This document shows positions 24,667-32,685 of a stretch of 64,000 nt of DNA, one piece after another. The stretch is from Clostridia bacterium (GTDB lineage Bacteria > Bacillota > Clostridia > Christensenellales > Borkfalkiaceae), in NCBI GenBank assembly GCA_017462735.1, contig JAFTQO010000007.1, positions 1 through 64,000 on the forward strand, in the 5' to 3' direction. Each line of letters begins with the position of its first letter. Position 1 is the first letter of the stretch. The position numbers were made by a program, and so were the translations under genes. The notes under the pieces are model-generated. The model was not told where the DNA came from and ran no database searches. It saw nothing but the letters and a program-made list of their open reading frames with translations.

Positions 24667-25803
24667 ATGCAACAGGCAAAAAACATCTATTTAGATCACG
24701 CGGCGACAACCCCCCTTTGCCAAGAGGCGTTTGAGAAAATGAGCCCTTATTTTTGCGATTGTTTCGGTAACGCCGATTCTCCACACGGCGTAGGCAGAAA
24801 AGCGATGCTCGCCGTGGATAACGCAAGGGATAAAATCGCGGAGATTTTACACGCAAACCCCAAAGAAATTTACTTCACCTCGGGCGGTACGGAGGCGGAC
24901 AACTGGGCGCTTGTCGGCGGCGCGCTTGCGCAAAAAGGTAAGCGAGTAATTGTGTCTGCTGTCGAGCATCACGCCGTCCTTTCCGCGGCGGACAAACTGC
25001 GCGATATGGGCGTAAAAGTGGACGTTTTACCCGTAAATAACGGGGGCAGGGTCGAGATTAGCGCCTTAGAAAGTATGATGGACGCGGACGTGGGGCTGGT
25101 CTGCGTGATGATGGCAAACAACGAGACGGGGGTCTTGCAGCCGACCAAAGAGATAGCAACTCTTTGCAAAAAATACGGGGCGTTGTGTTTTGCCGACGGG
25201 GTGCAGGCGGCGCCGTATCTTGATATTGACGTAAAAGAACTCGGCGTAGATATGCTCTCCCTTTCGGCGCATAAGTTCTACGGTCCTAAGGGGATAGGCG
25301 CGTTGTATATCAAAAGCGGGGTAAAGATTGAAAAATTCGTCAGCGGTGGCGAGCAGGAGCGTGGGATGCGCGGCGGTACGGTTAACGTGCCTGCGGTAGT
25401 CGGTTTTGCCACGGCGCTGGAATTGACGGCAAAAGAAAGAGCGGAAAGACAGGCGCATTTAAGCGCTTTACGCACCGCCTTTTTAGAGGGACTCGCAGAC
25501 CTTGACGGCGTGACGAAAAACGGCGAAGAGGGTTTGCCAGCCGTCTTAAACTTGCGTTTTGACGGGGTGGACAACGATAGCCTTTTGTATGCGATGGACT
25601 TAAAAGGGGTTGCGATGGCGGCGGGCTCGGCTTGCGCAAGCGCGTCGGTCAAACCCAGCCACGTGTTGACGGCAATGGGGCTTAGCGAACAAGAGGCAAA
25701 AAACAGCGTGCGGATTAGTTTTGGCAAAGATAATACGGAAGAGGACGTAAGGACGGCGGCGCGCGTTTTAAAAGAGGAAGTGGAAAAACAGCGCGGACTG
25801 TAA
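24667..25803 (+). CDS. Cysteine desulfurase (NifS/IscS family)
   Basis: A 378-residue PLP enzyme that takes sulfur from cysteine as an enzyme-bound persulfide for Fe-S clusters or tRNA thiolation. It begins IYLDHAATTPL, has the PLP lysine K203 in SLSAHKFYG and the catalytic cysteine C323 in AAGSACASASV. The short loop around C323 fits group I (NifS/IscS) rather than SufS. No IscU or MnmA gene follows; the next gene is a ferredoxin 117 bases on with its own promoter. AAGGAG lies eight bases before the ATG. Confidence 0.95.
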   Translation: MQQAKNIYLDHAATTPLCQEAFEKMSPYFCDCFGNADSPHGVGRKAMLAVDNARDKIAEILHANPKEIYFTSGGTEADNWALVGGALAQKGKRVIVSAVEHHAVLSAADKLRDMGVKVDVLPVNNGGRVEISALESMMDADVGLVCVMMANNETGVLQPTKEIATLCKKYGALCFADGVQAAPYLDIDVKELGVDMLSLSAHKFYGPKGIGALYIKSGVKIEKFVSGGEQERGMRGGTVNVPAVVGFATALELTAKERAERQAHLSALRTAFLEGLADLDGVTKNGEEGLPAVLNLRFDGVDNDSLLYAMDLKGVAMAAGSACASASVKPSHVLTAMGLSEQEAKNSVRISFGKDNTEEDVRTAARVLKEEVEKQRGL

Positions 25804-25861
25804 AAGGCAGATAAAAGGCGAAAAAGTTTTTTGAAAAAAGGAAAAATTTTTCCTATTCGCC

Positions 25862-25890
25862 TTTACTAATTGAAAAAAATATGCTATAAT
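25862..25890 (+). promoter_or_regulatory. Promoter of the ferredoxin gene
   Basis: TTTACT (25862-25867) and TATAAT (25885-25890), 17-base spacer. Confidence 0.78.
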
Positions 25891-25920
25891 GGCGTAAGAA
25901 CGAAAAGCGGAGGTATCAAC

Positions 25921-26091
25921 ATGGCACATATTATCACGGACGAATGCTTATCTTGCGGCGCATGCGCGGACACCTGTCCCGTTAGCGCAATTACGGAAGG
26001 GGCTGACAAATACGTCATTGACCCCGACGTATGCGTAGATTGCGGTGCTTGCGAAGACGGTTGTCCCGTCGGCGCAATCAAAGCGGAATAA
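25921..26091 (+). CDS. 2[4Fe-4S] ferredoxin
   Basis: A 56-residue clostridial-type ferredoxin, an electron carrier for hydrogenase, pyruvate:ferredoxin oxidoreductase and similar enzymes. Two C-x2-C-x2-C-x3-CP clusters are intact: CLSCGACADTCP and CVDCGACEDGCP, one for each 4Fe-4S centre. Acidic overall. GGAGG seven bases before this ATG fixes the start; a longer reading frame from 25870 crosses the promoter and is not real. Monocistronic. Confidence 0.95.
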   Translation: MAHIITDECLSCGACADTCPVSAITEGADKYVIDPDVCVDCGACEDGCPVGAIKAE

Positions 26092-26102
26092 TAAGCGAAT
26101 AA

Positions 26103-26143
26103 AACAAAAAAGGCTTTCGGCAAAAACCGAGAGCCTTTTTTTG
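26103..26143. terminator. Terminator between ferredoxin and the convergent XRE gene
   Basis: AAAAGGCTTTCGG pairs with CCGAGAGCCTTTT, with T-run right and A-run left. Confidence 0.88.
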
Positions 26144-26172
26144 TGCTTTTTTACAAAGGATTGACAAGTCTT

Positions 26173-26505
26173 TTATTTATGTTTTCGTTGAAAAAGATAA
26201 TGGGCAAATTCCGTAACTTGCGTTTTCTCTTGCTTGTTTAAAGCACGAAATGTTTGGAGAATCGTAGTTTCGTCTTGGTTCAGGCTTTCTCCGCGTACGG
26301 CAACGTTCCCAAAATCGTCGGCGCGTCCACATAAGTAATCAATAGAGCAACCGAAAAAGTCGGCTAATTTAATTAGAATATCCAAAGGTGGAATGGCAAC
26401 GTTATTCTCATAAGCCCAAATATTTTTATTGGTAGAAGCCACTTTTTCCGCCAAACCCTTTTGAGAAAGCCCTTTTTCTTTGCGTAATTCTTGGATCCTT
26501 AACAT
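26173..26505 (-). CDS. XRE-family transcriptional regulator
   Basis: A 110-residue repressor with an N-terminal Cro/CI helix-turn-helix (about 1-65: LRKEKGLSQKGLAEKV, NKNIWAYENN) and a 45-residue C-terminal helical tail. GAGGTGAT precedes the ATG. It diverges from a two-gene operon of unknown membrane proteins. Two palindromes of form ATCTAA-n5-TTAGAT bracket the rightward promoter and are its probable operators. The locus is AT-rich, like the other XRE-controlled island at 4883-7169. Confidence 0.9.
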   Translation of the reverse strand: MLRIQELRKEKGLSQKGLAEKVASTNKNIWAYENNVAIPPLDILIKLADFFGCSIDYLCGRADDFGNVAVRGESLNQDETTILQTFRALNKQEKTQVTEFAHYLFQRKHK

Positions 26506-26526
26506 ATATCACCTCTATACTAGTAT

Positions 26527-26607
26527 TATCTAATTTTGTTAGATAAAAAACTTGACATTCTAAAAACATTCGACTATAATAAAAACAAAATCTAATATTA
26601 TTAGATT
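26527..26607. promoter_or_regulatory. Paired XRE operators around the 26627 promoter
   Basis: TATCTAATTTTGTTAGATA (26527-26545) and AATCTAATATTATTAGATT (26589-26607) share ATCTAA-n5-TTAGAT. One lies just upstream of the -35 box, the other about 10 bases past the -10 box. Confidence 0.82.
26552..26580 (+). promoter_or_regulatory. Promoter of the 26627-28233 operon
   Basis: Consensus TTGACA (26552-26557) and TATAAT (26575-26580), 17-base spacer. Confidence 0.9.
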
Positions 26608-26626
26608 CAATATGAGAGGTGAACGG

Positions 26627-26965
26627 ATGGATAATTTGTTTAAAGATGTAGGAGGAACGATAAAAACTGCTGCAAAAATTTTTCTTGTTCTCGGTGTTGT
26701 TTCATGTATTATTGGTGGGGCTTCAACCATTGGACTTTTCCCAGAATTGTGGTTTGCGGGGTTGTTAATATGTGTTTTAGGTCCCATTGGCGTGTTTTTA
26801 TCGTGTGTATTTATGTGGTTGATAGCCGATTTGTATGATGAAGTTCGTTGGACGAGGATGCTTGTCGCTGAACTTTGCCAAAGAAAGGCAGAAGAGCAAT
26901 CAAAGATACAGAAAGAACAAGAACTTAAGACAAAAAAATATGATAATGGCCTTCCGACCATTTGA
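26627..26965 (+). CDS. Small membrane protein of unknown function
   Basis: A 112-residue protein with two hydrophobic segments, at about 15-38 (FLVLGVVSCIIGGASTIG) and 45-70 (FAGLLICVLGPIGVFLS), followed by a charged cytosolic tail rich in K, E and Q. No known domain is recognised. An in-frame ATG at 26612 exists, but GAGG eight bases before 26627 supports the later start. It is followed after 20 bases by the larger zinc-ribbon protein, and the two are probably cotranscribed under XRE control. Confidence 0.75.
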   Translation: MDNLFKDVGGTIKTAAKIFLVLGVVSCIIGGASTIGLFPELWFAGLLICVLGPIGVFLSCVFMWLIADLYDEVRWTRMLVAELCQRKAEEQSKIQKEQELKTKKYDNGLPTI

Positions 26966-26985
26966 ATTAGGAGAGAGAAAAAATA

Positions 26986-28233
26986 ATGGAGAGATATACT
27001 ATTGTTTCTTGGTTGTCCAAAGACGTCTATCAAGATGGTGCACCAGTAATTATTAAAAGTGGGGCGTTGGTTTGGGATGAAAGAGAAGAGAAACATCACG
27101 TTCAATTAAAATTTCAAAATTTGACGGAAGAAGTAATTGCAACACTAAAGGCAAAAATTTATTTATGCGACGAAAGCAAAATGCCTTTGGGCGAAATAGA
27201 ATACACGTATGTAGACCAAGTTGCAAACAAACGGGCAATGTTTGGAGCGCAAATTCCCATACCGATAGGAACTATTGACGCGAAGAAAATTCGTGCGGCT
27301 GTATTAGAGGTTTCTTTTTTTAACGGAGAAAGTTGGATTGCTACGGAGAGTTCCTGGCAAGAAGTGCCAGAGAAAAAGATAGACAAACAGTTTGACGATG
27401 ATTACATAAAAGAATTTCGCCGTAGGCGTTGTTGGCGAGCGATAGACGTCCCTAAGGAGTATAGCGACGTATGGCGTTGTGCTTGCGGGGAGATTAATAA
27501 AAAAGAGGACGAACGGTGTTGTTTTTGCGGCTCGAGTTTATCCAAAATGCTGTCGACAACCGAAGAGCAATTGCGCGAAGAAACGGAGGCGTATGCCGAA
27601 GAATTAGAAAGAAAAGTTTATATAGAAGAATTGCTAAACAACTATCGATGGAATTTTGAGGGGGTTGTTGAAGAGGAGAGCGAGCAAAAGAAAAAGGTGC
27701 GCGCTAAAAAAGAAAAAAAGGAAAGAAATGCAAAAAAAAGAAGAATTGCGGTAGGGATATCGATTTTTTTAGTAACTATTATATTTTCTTGTGTATTGAC
27801 GACGATTTTTTACGGCATATACGGGCGAGTTGTTTGTGGTGGGATTGTCTACGACTTAACCGTTAGTGGACACGCGACGGTAATAGATAGAAATTCAACA
27901 GATGAAGAAGAAATAGTGATACCCACGTCGATAAAGTATAGAGGGGAAACGTACAGCGTTACTAAAATAGGGAAAAATGCGTTTCAAGGAGATAAAAACA
28001 TACGAAAACTAGTAATACCAGAAACTGTGGTATGGATAGGGAAAAATGCCTTTTTTGAGTGCGATAATCTTGTAAAGATAGAAATTTTAGGGACGGCAAA
28101 ATGGTATCGTACGACCAGTTGTGCCGATTGGAGGGTCTGTCAAGGCGGAGAATTAGAAAAATTTTTTTTTCCAACAATAAATTATGCTATATATTTGAAA
28201 ACTGCTTTAGCAAGGTATTATTGGTATAGGTAA
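26986..28233 (+). CDS. Membrane protein with zinc ribbon and BspA-type leucine-rich repeat
   Basis: A 415-residue protein of mixed architecture. Residues 1-130 form a soluble beta-rich domain (QLKFQNLTEEVIATLKAKI). Around 163-182 lies a zinc ribbon, CACGEINKKEDERCCFCG. A glutamate/lysine-rich coiled stretch leads to a membrane helix at about 262-285 (VGISIFLVTIIFSCVLTTIF). The C-terminal part has one or two BspA-like repeats (TKIGKNAFQGDKNIRKLVIP). The zinc ribbon would face the cytosol and the repeats the outside, suggesting a sensor or scaffold. The repeat domain is short for this class. No enzyme signature. Confidence 0.75.
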   Translation: MERYTIVSWLSKDVYQDGAPVIIKSGALVWDEREEKHHVQLKFQNLTEEVIATLKAKIYLCDESKMPLGEIEYTYVDQVANKRAMFGAQIPIPIGTIDAKKIRAAVLEVSFFNGESWIATESSWQEVPEKKIDKQFDDDYIKEFRRRRCWRAIDVPKEYSDVWRCACGEINKKEDERCCFCGSSLSKMLSTTEEQLREETEAYAEELERKVYIEELLNNYRWNFEGVVEEESEQKKKVRAKKEKKERNAKKRRIAVGISIFLVTIIFSCVLTTIFYGIYGRVVCGGIVYDLTVSGHATVIDRNSTDEEEIVIPTSIKYRGETYSVTKIGKNAFQGDKNIRKLVIPETVVWIGKNAFFECDNLVKIEILGTAKWYRTTSCADWRVCQGGELEKFFFPTINYAIYLKTALARYYWYR

Positions 28234-28270
28234 AAGTAAAAGTTGCATGCTAGCCACTTTTACTTTTTGT
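28232..28270 (+). terminator. Terminator of the 26627-28233 operon
   Basis: AAAAGTAAAAGT pairs with ACTTTTACTTTT directly at the stop codon. Confidence 0.82.
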
Positions 28271-28277
28271 CTAACTA

Positions 28278-28336
28278 TTTACACGGCTCCCCTGGTAGGG
28301 GCGATGTCGCGTAGGCGACAGAGAGGTTAATTGATA
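28278..28336. repeat. REP/MITE-like double-hairpin repeat
   Basis: GCTCCCCTGGTAGGGGC is followed by GTCGC-GTAG-GCGAC (28306-28319) and AGAGAGGTTAA. This two-hairpin arrangement is familiar from intergenic repeats scattered through many gut Clostridia. Only one copy is in the window. Confidence 0.55.
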
Positions 28337-28342
28337 CCAAAA

Positions 28343-28382
28343 GAAAAAACGCCTTTCTACGGGGTAAGAGAAAGGCGTTGTG
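28343..28382 (-). terminator. Terminator of the 28402 gene
   Basis: AACGCCTTTCT and AGAAAGGCGTT arms; the minus strand continues into a T-run. Confidence 0.85.
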
Positions 28383-28401
28383 CGCGTTATCGCTAGGGGG
28401 G

Positions 28402-28596
28402 TTAAGCGGCGCGCTTTTCCTCGTCGCGTCCTTTTTCTTTTAGGTCGCACGATTCTTTTTTGCGGGCTACGAGCGAAGAAAGGGCGGCGCTCGCTGCCGC
28501 CAGTTTCTTGGAAAGTCCGTTCAAAAGTCTCGCAATCAGCCCTAAAATGAGCACGTTGATGCCGTACTTGCGTACGACGGCAAACAAATCTTTCAT
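28402..28596 (-). CDS. Small single-pass membrane protein of unknown function
   Basis: A 64-residue protein. An N-terminal amphipathic or membrane segment (YGINVLILGLIARLLNGL) is followed by an alanine-rich helix and a strongly charged tail (KKESCDLKEKGRDEEKRA). No family is recognised. It is supported as a gene by AAGGAGA seven bases before the ATG, a good promoter at 28682-28710 and a terminator just after the stop. The untranslated leader of about 80 bases can form a GC-rich hairpin. Confidence 0.7.
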   Translation of the reverse strand: MKDLFAVVRKYGINVLILGLIARLLNGLSKKLAAASAALSSLVARKKESCDLKEKGRDEEKRAA

Positions 28597-28681
28597 ACCA
28601 TACTCTCCTTGCCTAACGCAAAAACCGAGCAGGGGAAAAATCCGTTCCGCGCGTTCAGGCGAAAAGGACGGTTGCGGAGAG

Positions 28682-28710
28682 ATTATAAGGGCGAAAACCT
28701 AAAAAGTCAA
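28682..28710 (-). promoter_or_regulatory. Promoter of the 28402 gene
   Basis: Minus-strand TTGACT and TATAAT, 17-base spacer. Confidence 0.82.
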
Positions 28711-28736
28711 CCGTTCCCTGCCAAGTTTTTGCAACA

Positions 28737-28768
28737 AAAAACCCCGCCTTTGACGGGGTTTTGTTTTT
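28737..28768 (-). terminator. Terminator of argH
   Basis: AACCCCGCC and GGCGGGGTT-type arms (plus-strand AACCCCG with CGGGGTT) and a minus-strand T-run, overlapping the argH stop. Confidence 0.85.
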
Positions 28769-30161
28769 AGTTGTATTCTTCAAAGGTGGGCAGTTTTTTG
28801 AGGCGGGAGCGCAAACTCTTGATGCCTGCTTTCGCCGCGGCGACGCTGCTGCCGCCTATGCTGTTTCGACTGTTGGCAGAGGCGCTGGCTTTGACTACTT
28901 TCAAGACGTCTTCGTCAAATACTTCGCTGTGGGCTTTATATTCGGCAAGGGACATGCTTTCGAGGGTTTTGTCCTTTTCGAGACAATAGCGCACGATTTT
29001 GCCTACGATACCGTGGGCGGTGCGGAAAGGCACGCCGCGCTTTGCAAGGTAGTCGGCGACGTCAGTGGCGGTGGTGAAGTCCTCCGCTGCGGCAATCTCC
29101 ATACGCTTGACGTTGAGTTTGATTTCTTTGAGCATCGCCGTGTAGATGGCGATACAATCCTTCGTCGTTTTTTCGGCGTCGAAAAGACCTTCTTTGTCTT
29201 CTTGGAAATCTTTGTTATACGCAAGGGGCACGCCCTTAATCGTCGTCAAAATCGCCATCAAATGCCCGTACACACGACCCGTTTTACCACGGACGAGCTC
29301 GCTGATGTCGGGGTTTTTCTTTTGAGGCATAATGGAAGAACCGGTAGAATAAGAGTCGGGCATTTCCCAGAACCCGAATTCCGTCGAGGAGTAGAGGATT
29401 GTATCTTCGCAAAGACGGGACAGGTGCGCCATCACGAGCGAGCAATCGAAGAGATATTCCGCGACGAAATCCCTGTCGCTGACCGCGTCGAGGGAGTTTT
29501 CGGAAAGTCTCTCAAAGCCCAAAATGTGTTGCGTGATGTTTCTGTCGATAGGGTAACTGGTCCCTGCAAGGGCGCCGCTACCAAGGGGCATTACGTCGAT
29601 GCGTTTTAAGGCGTCGAGGAAGCGGTGTGCGTCTCGCAAGAACATCTCGGCGTAGGCGTTGAAATACTGCGCGCAGTTGATAGGTTGCGCCTTTCTAAGG
29701 TGAGTGTACCCGGGCATAATATTTTTGACGTGCTTTGTCCCGATATCCGTAAGCGTAGCAATCAAGTCTTTGAGCAAGGTCACCATTTGTTGGGCAGACG
29801 CGCGCACGTAGAGACGGAAGTCGGTGGCGACTTGGTCGTTTCTGCTACGAGCGGTGTGCAGACGTTTGCCTGTCTCACCGATGCGGGCGACGAGTTCGTT
29901 TTCCACAAAAGAGTGGATGTCCTCTTGACCTTCTATCTCCAAAACGCCTTCTTCGATGTCCACTAAAATAGAGGCAAGGCCAGAGCGGATGGTTTCGCTG
30001 TCTACTTTGGAGAGAATACCGCAAAGTCCCAGCATCGTACAATGTGCAATGGAAGCGGTGATGTCCGCTTTGTACAGTTTTTTGTCAAAAGACAGGGATT
30101 GGTTGAACGCGTCCGCGTCGGCGGAAAGGGGGGTGGAAAATCTTCCTTGCCATAATTTCAT
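28767..30161 (-). CDS. argH: Argininosuccinate lyase
   Basis: A 464-residue enzyme of the fumarase/aspartase superfamily that splits argininosuccinate into arginine and fumarate, the last step of arginine synthesis. It begins MKLWQGRFSTPLSADADAFN, typical of ArgH. It contains TARSRNDQVATDFRLY, PGYTHLRKAQPI and the signature GSSIMPQKKNPD with the catalytic serine loop. Length is normal. argG is not adjacent, which is unusual but not rare. The start is preceded by AAGGACGG. Confidence 0.96.
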   Translation of the reverse strand: MKLWQGRFSTPLSADADAFNQSLSFDKKLYKADITASIAHCTMLGLCGILSKVDSETIRSGLASILVDIEEGVLEIEGQEDIHSFVENELVARIGETGKRLHTARSRNDQVATDFRLYVRASAQQMVTLLKDLIATLTDIGTKHVKNIMPGYTHLRKAQPINCAQYFNAYAEMFLRDAHRFLDALKRIDVMPLGSGALAGTSYPIDRNITQHILGFERLSENSLDAVSDRDFVAEYLFDCSLVMAHLSRLCEDTILYSSTEFGFWEMPDSYSTGSSIMPQKKNPDISELVRGKTGRVYGHLMAILTTIKGVPLAYNKDFQEDKEGLFDAEKTTKDCIAIYTAMLKEIKLNVKRMEIAAAEDFTTATDVADYLAKRGVPFRTAHGIVGKIVRYCLEKDKTLESMSLAEYKAHSEVFDEDVLKVVKASASANSRNSIGGSSVAAAKAGIKSLRSRLKKLPTFEEYN

Positions 30162-30200
30162 TTTTTTTACCGTCCTTATTGCCGTCTTTCGTAGAAAGCC

Positions 30201-30229
30201 TTGACAATTTTTCGTAAATTTAGTACAAT
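30201..30229 (+). promoter_or_regulatory. Promoter of ruvCAB
   Basis: TTGACA (30201-30206) and TACAAT (30224-30229), 17-base spacer. No LexA box was recognised. Confidence 0.85.
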
Positions 30230-30306
30230 GTTATAAGTATTTTACTATTTTTTTGGCAATTTATCAAGTCTTTTACGGGCAAAAGCAAAAGGAAATCAAA
30301 AAAGTT

Positions 30307-30954
30307 ATGATTATTTTGGGCATAGACCCCGGGCTCGCCACCCTTGGGTATGGGGTCGTCGAGAAGGACAATCGGGGAAAAATTATCCCTCTTGCATACG
30401 GCGTCGTGACCACGCCAAAGGAATTGCCCTTGCCAAAACGTCTTCTTTTGCTGGAAAAAGGGGTGGACGAAGTGCTTGTCAAATACCGCCCCGACGAGGT
30501 CGCGCTGGAAGAGTTGTTCTTCACCGAAAACATCACGACGGGGATCGCCGTCTCGCAGGCGCGCGGCGTGGCGCTCTTGACCTGTGCAAAACGGTGCGAG
30601 CGTATATTCGAATACACGCCTATGCAGATAAAGCAGGCGCTTACAGGTTACGGTAGGGCGGATAAAAGGCAGATGCAACAGGTGGTTGCGTCTATCTTGA
30701 AACTCAAAGAAATTCCCCGTCCCGACGACGCGGCGGACGCGCTTGCCATCGCGCTTTGTCAGGCGTTTGTGTCGAGGTTCGGCGATTTGTTCGCGGTGGG
30801 GAATATGACGAGGACGAAAGGGAAGAATACGGTGCCCGTGGACGGGCTGCCCAATCGAAAATTGACCCCGCAAAAAGAGGGGAAGAAAGTGATTAAAAGC
30901 ACGGCGGCGGCGATTGCGCTCAAAGCGGTGCAAGGGGAAGGAGAGGACAAATGA
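30307..30954 (+). CDS. ruvC: Holliday junction resolvase RuvC
   Basis: A 215-residue nuclease that cuts four-way DNA junctions in recombination repair. IILGIDPGLATLGYG carries the first catalytic aspartate, VALEELFF the glutamate, and RPDDAADALAIAL the last acidic pair. The C-terminal 45 residues are a basic tail beyond the usual length of about 165. An earlier in-frame ATG at 30253 adds 18 atypical residues; the ATG here fits the family, although its ribosome binding site is weak. It overlaps ruvA by four bases (ATGA). Confidence 0.94.
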   Translation: MIILGIDPGLATLGYGVVEKDNRGKIIPLAYGVVTTPKELPLPKRLLLLEKGVDEVLVKYRPDEVALEELFFTENITTGIAVSQARGVALLTCAKRCERIFEYTPMQIKQALTGYGRADKRQMQQVVASILKLKEIPRPDDAADALAIALCQAFVSRFGDLFAVGNMTRTKGKNTVPVDGLPNRKLTPQKEGKKVIKSTAAAIALKAVQGEGEDK

Positions 30955-31562
30955 TTGCATACGTACGCGGCAGGGTGTTGACGACGACGGCAGAGACGGT
31001 AATCGTCGATATCGGCGGTATCGGTTACGAAATATATTGCTCCAAAGGGGCTTTTGAAAAAGCCACGGCGGGCGAGACGGTGGAACTGTACACCCACTTA
31101 CAGGTCAAAGAGGACGGGATGACCTTGTACGGGTTTGCTACGCCTGCGGAAAAGGAACTGTATCTAAAACTTATTTCCGTCAGCGACGTAGGTCCCAAAA
31201 AAGGTATCACGATTTTGTCGGGGATGAGTATGGACGACTTCGTCCAAGCGGTGGCAACGGCGGACAGCAAGCGCTTGCTTACCGTCAAGGGGCTTGGCAA
31301 AAAGACGGCGGAGAAAATTATCCTCGAGATGCACGGCAAAATCTCGGCGGCAGAAATTTTGGAAAGCGACGCGCCCGCGGCGACTACGCCTGTAAAAGGA
31401 CAAGAAAGCGTTAAACTCACCAAGCAAGACGAGGAGGCGGTAGCCGCTTTGACAGGGCTAGGCTTTACCCGTAGCGAAAGCGTCCAAGCCATTAAACGCG
31501 CCAAAGAAAAGGGAGCAACGACGACGGAGGAAATCGTCCTCCGCGCAATCCAAGGTTTTTAA
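30951..31562 (+). CDS. ruvA: Holliday junction helicase subunit RuvA
   Basis: A 203-residue protein that binds the junction as a tetramer and loads RuvB. The N-terminal OB fold starts MIAYVRGRV, followed by helix-hairpin-helix motifs (ISVSDVGPKKGITILS; TVKGLGKKTAEKIILEM) and a C-terminal domain that contacts RuvB (LTGLGFTRSESVQAI). Translationally coupled to ruvC. Confidence 0.96.
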   Translation: MIAYVRGRVLTTTAETVIVDIGGIGYEIYCSKGAFEKATAGETVELYTHLQVKEDGMTLYGFATPAEKELYLKLISVSDVGPKKGITILSGMSMDDFVQAVATADSKRLLTVKGLGKKTAEKIILEMHGKISAAEILESDAPAATTPVKGQESVKLTKQDEEAVAALTGLGFTRSESVQAIKRAKEKGATTTEEIVLRAIQGF

Positions 31563-31586
31563 TAAAACCTTTCGTTAGGAGAAACC

Positions 31587-32642
31587 ATGTTTGAAGATTA
31601 CGAAAACTACGGCGACAAATTGACGGTTGCCGATAAAACGGAATACGACGCGGAAGAAAACGTCCTGCGCCCCAAGACAATGGCGGACTACGTCGGGCAA
31701 GAGAAAGTCAAGGAAAATCTTGCCGTGTATATCACCGCCGCTTGTGCGCGAGGCGAGGCGCTCGATCACGTCCTTTTGTACGGACCTCCCGGGCTTGGGA
31801 AGACGACGCTTGCGCACATTATCGCTTCGGAAATGGGCTCCTCCATTAAAATCACCAGCGGCCCTGCTATCGAGCGCGCGGGCGACTTAGCCGCAATCCT
31901 GACCAATCTTGGCGAAGGGGACGTATTGTTCATCGACGAAATTCATAGGCTTTCCCGCACGGTAGCGGAGATGCTCTATTCCGCGATGGAAGACTACGCC
32001 CTCGATATCATTATCGGGAAAGGCCCTTCGGCGAGAAATATGCGTTTTAATCTTTCGAAATTCACGCTGATTGGTGCGACGACGAGGGTGGGTGCGCTGT
32101 CCGCGCCGTTACGGGACAGATTCGGCATCATCAATCGCTTGGAGATGTATACGCCCGAAGAACTCAAACGTATCGTCACAAGAAGCGCTTCTGCGTTGGA
32201 AGTGCCTATCGACGAGGCCGCGGCGGCGGAGATTGCCCGCCGCAGTAGGGGTACTCCCCGTATTGCCAATCGCTTGCTCAAACGGGTGCGTGATTTCTCG
32301 CTGGTTAAGGGCAACGCCGCAATCACCCGCGAGGACGCGAGATTTGCTTTGCGCAAATTGGAGATAGATGAACTTGGGCTGGATGAAACGGATAGAAATT
32401 TATTGAACGCGATGATAGATAAATTCGGCGGTGGTCCCGTGGGGTTGGATACCTTGGCGGCGACGACGGGCGAAGACGTCGTGACAATCGAGGATATGTA
32501 CGAGCCCTATTTGTTGCAGTTAGGGTTTATTGCCCGCACCCCGCGCGGCAGGGTTTTGCTCAAAGCGGGTTACGAACATATGGGCGTAGAGCCGAGCGTG
32601 AAAGCGCGCAAGCAAATGTCCTTTTTTGAGAGCGAGGAATAA
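31587..32642 (+). CDS. ruvB: Holliday junction helicase motor RuvB
   Basis: A 351-residue AAA+ branch-migration motor. Walker A GPPGLGKT is at 66-73, Walker B is LFIDEIHR, sensor 1 is in [21 protein letters not shown] with its arginine finger, and a winged helix lies at the C-terminus ([19 protein letters not shown]). It follows ruvA by 24 bases with AGGAG before the ATG. Confidence 0.97.
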   Translation: MFEDYENYGDKLTVADKTEYDAEENVLRPKTMADYVGQEKVKENLAVYITAACARGEALDHVLLYGPPGLGKTTLAHIIASEMGSSIKITSGPAIERAGDLAAILTNLGEGDVLFIDEIHRLSRTVAEMLYSAMEDYALDIIIGKGPSARNMRFNLSKFTLIGATTRVGALSAPLRDRFGIINRLEMYTPEELKRIVTRSASALEVPIDEAAAAEIARRSRGTPRIANRLLKRVRDFSLVKGNAAITREDARFALRKLEIDELGLDETDRNLLNAMIDKFGGGPVGLDTLAATTGEDVVTIEDMYEPYLLQLGFIARTPRGRVLLKAGYEHMGVEPSVKARKQMSFFESEE

Positions 32643-32648
32643 GTATTT

Positions 32649-32665
32649 CCGTACCTGTCCCCCTC
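32649..32665. repeat. GGGGCAGGTACG mini-repeat, inverted variant
   Basis: CCGTACCTGTCCCCCTC is the reverse complement of a one-mismatch copy of the GGGGGCAGGTACGG motif, in the gap between ruvB and queA. Confidence 0.45.
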
Positions 32666-32685
32666 ATTTGTAAGGTTTTAACGAG

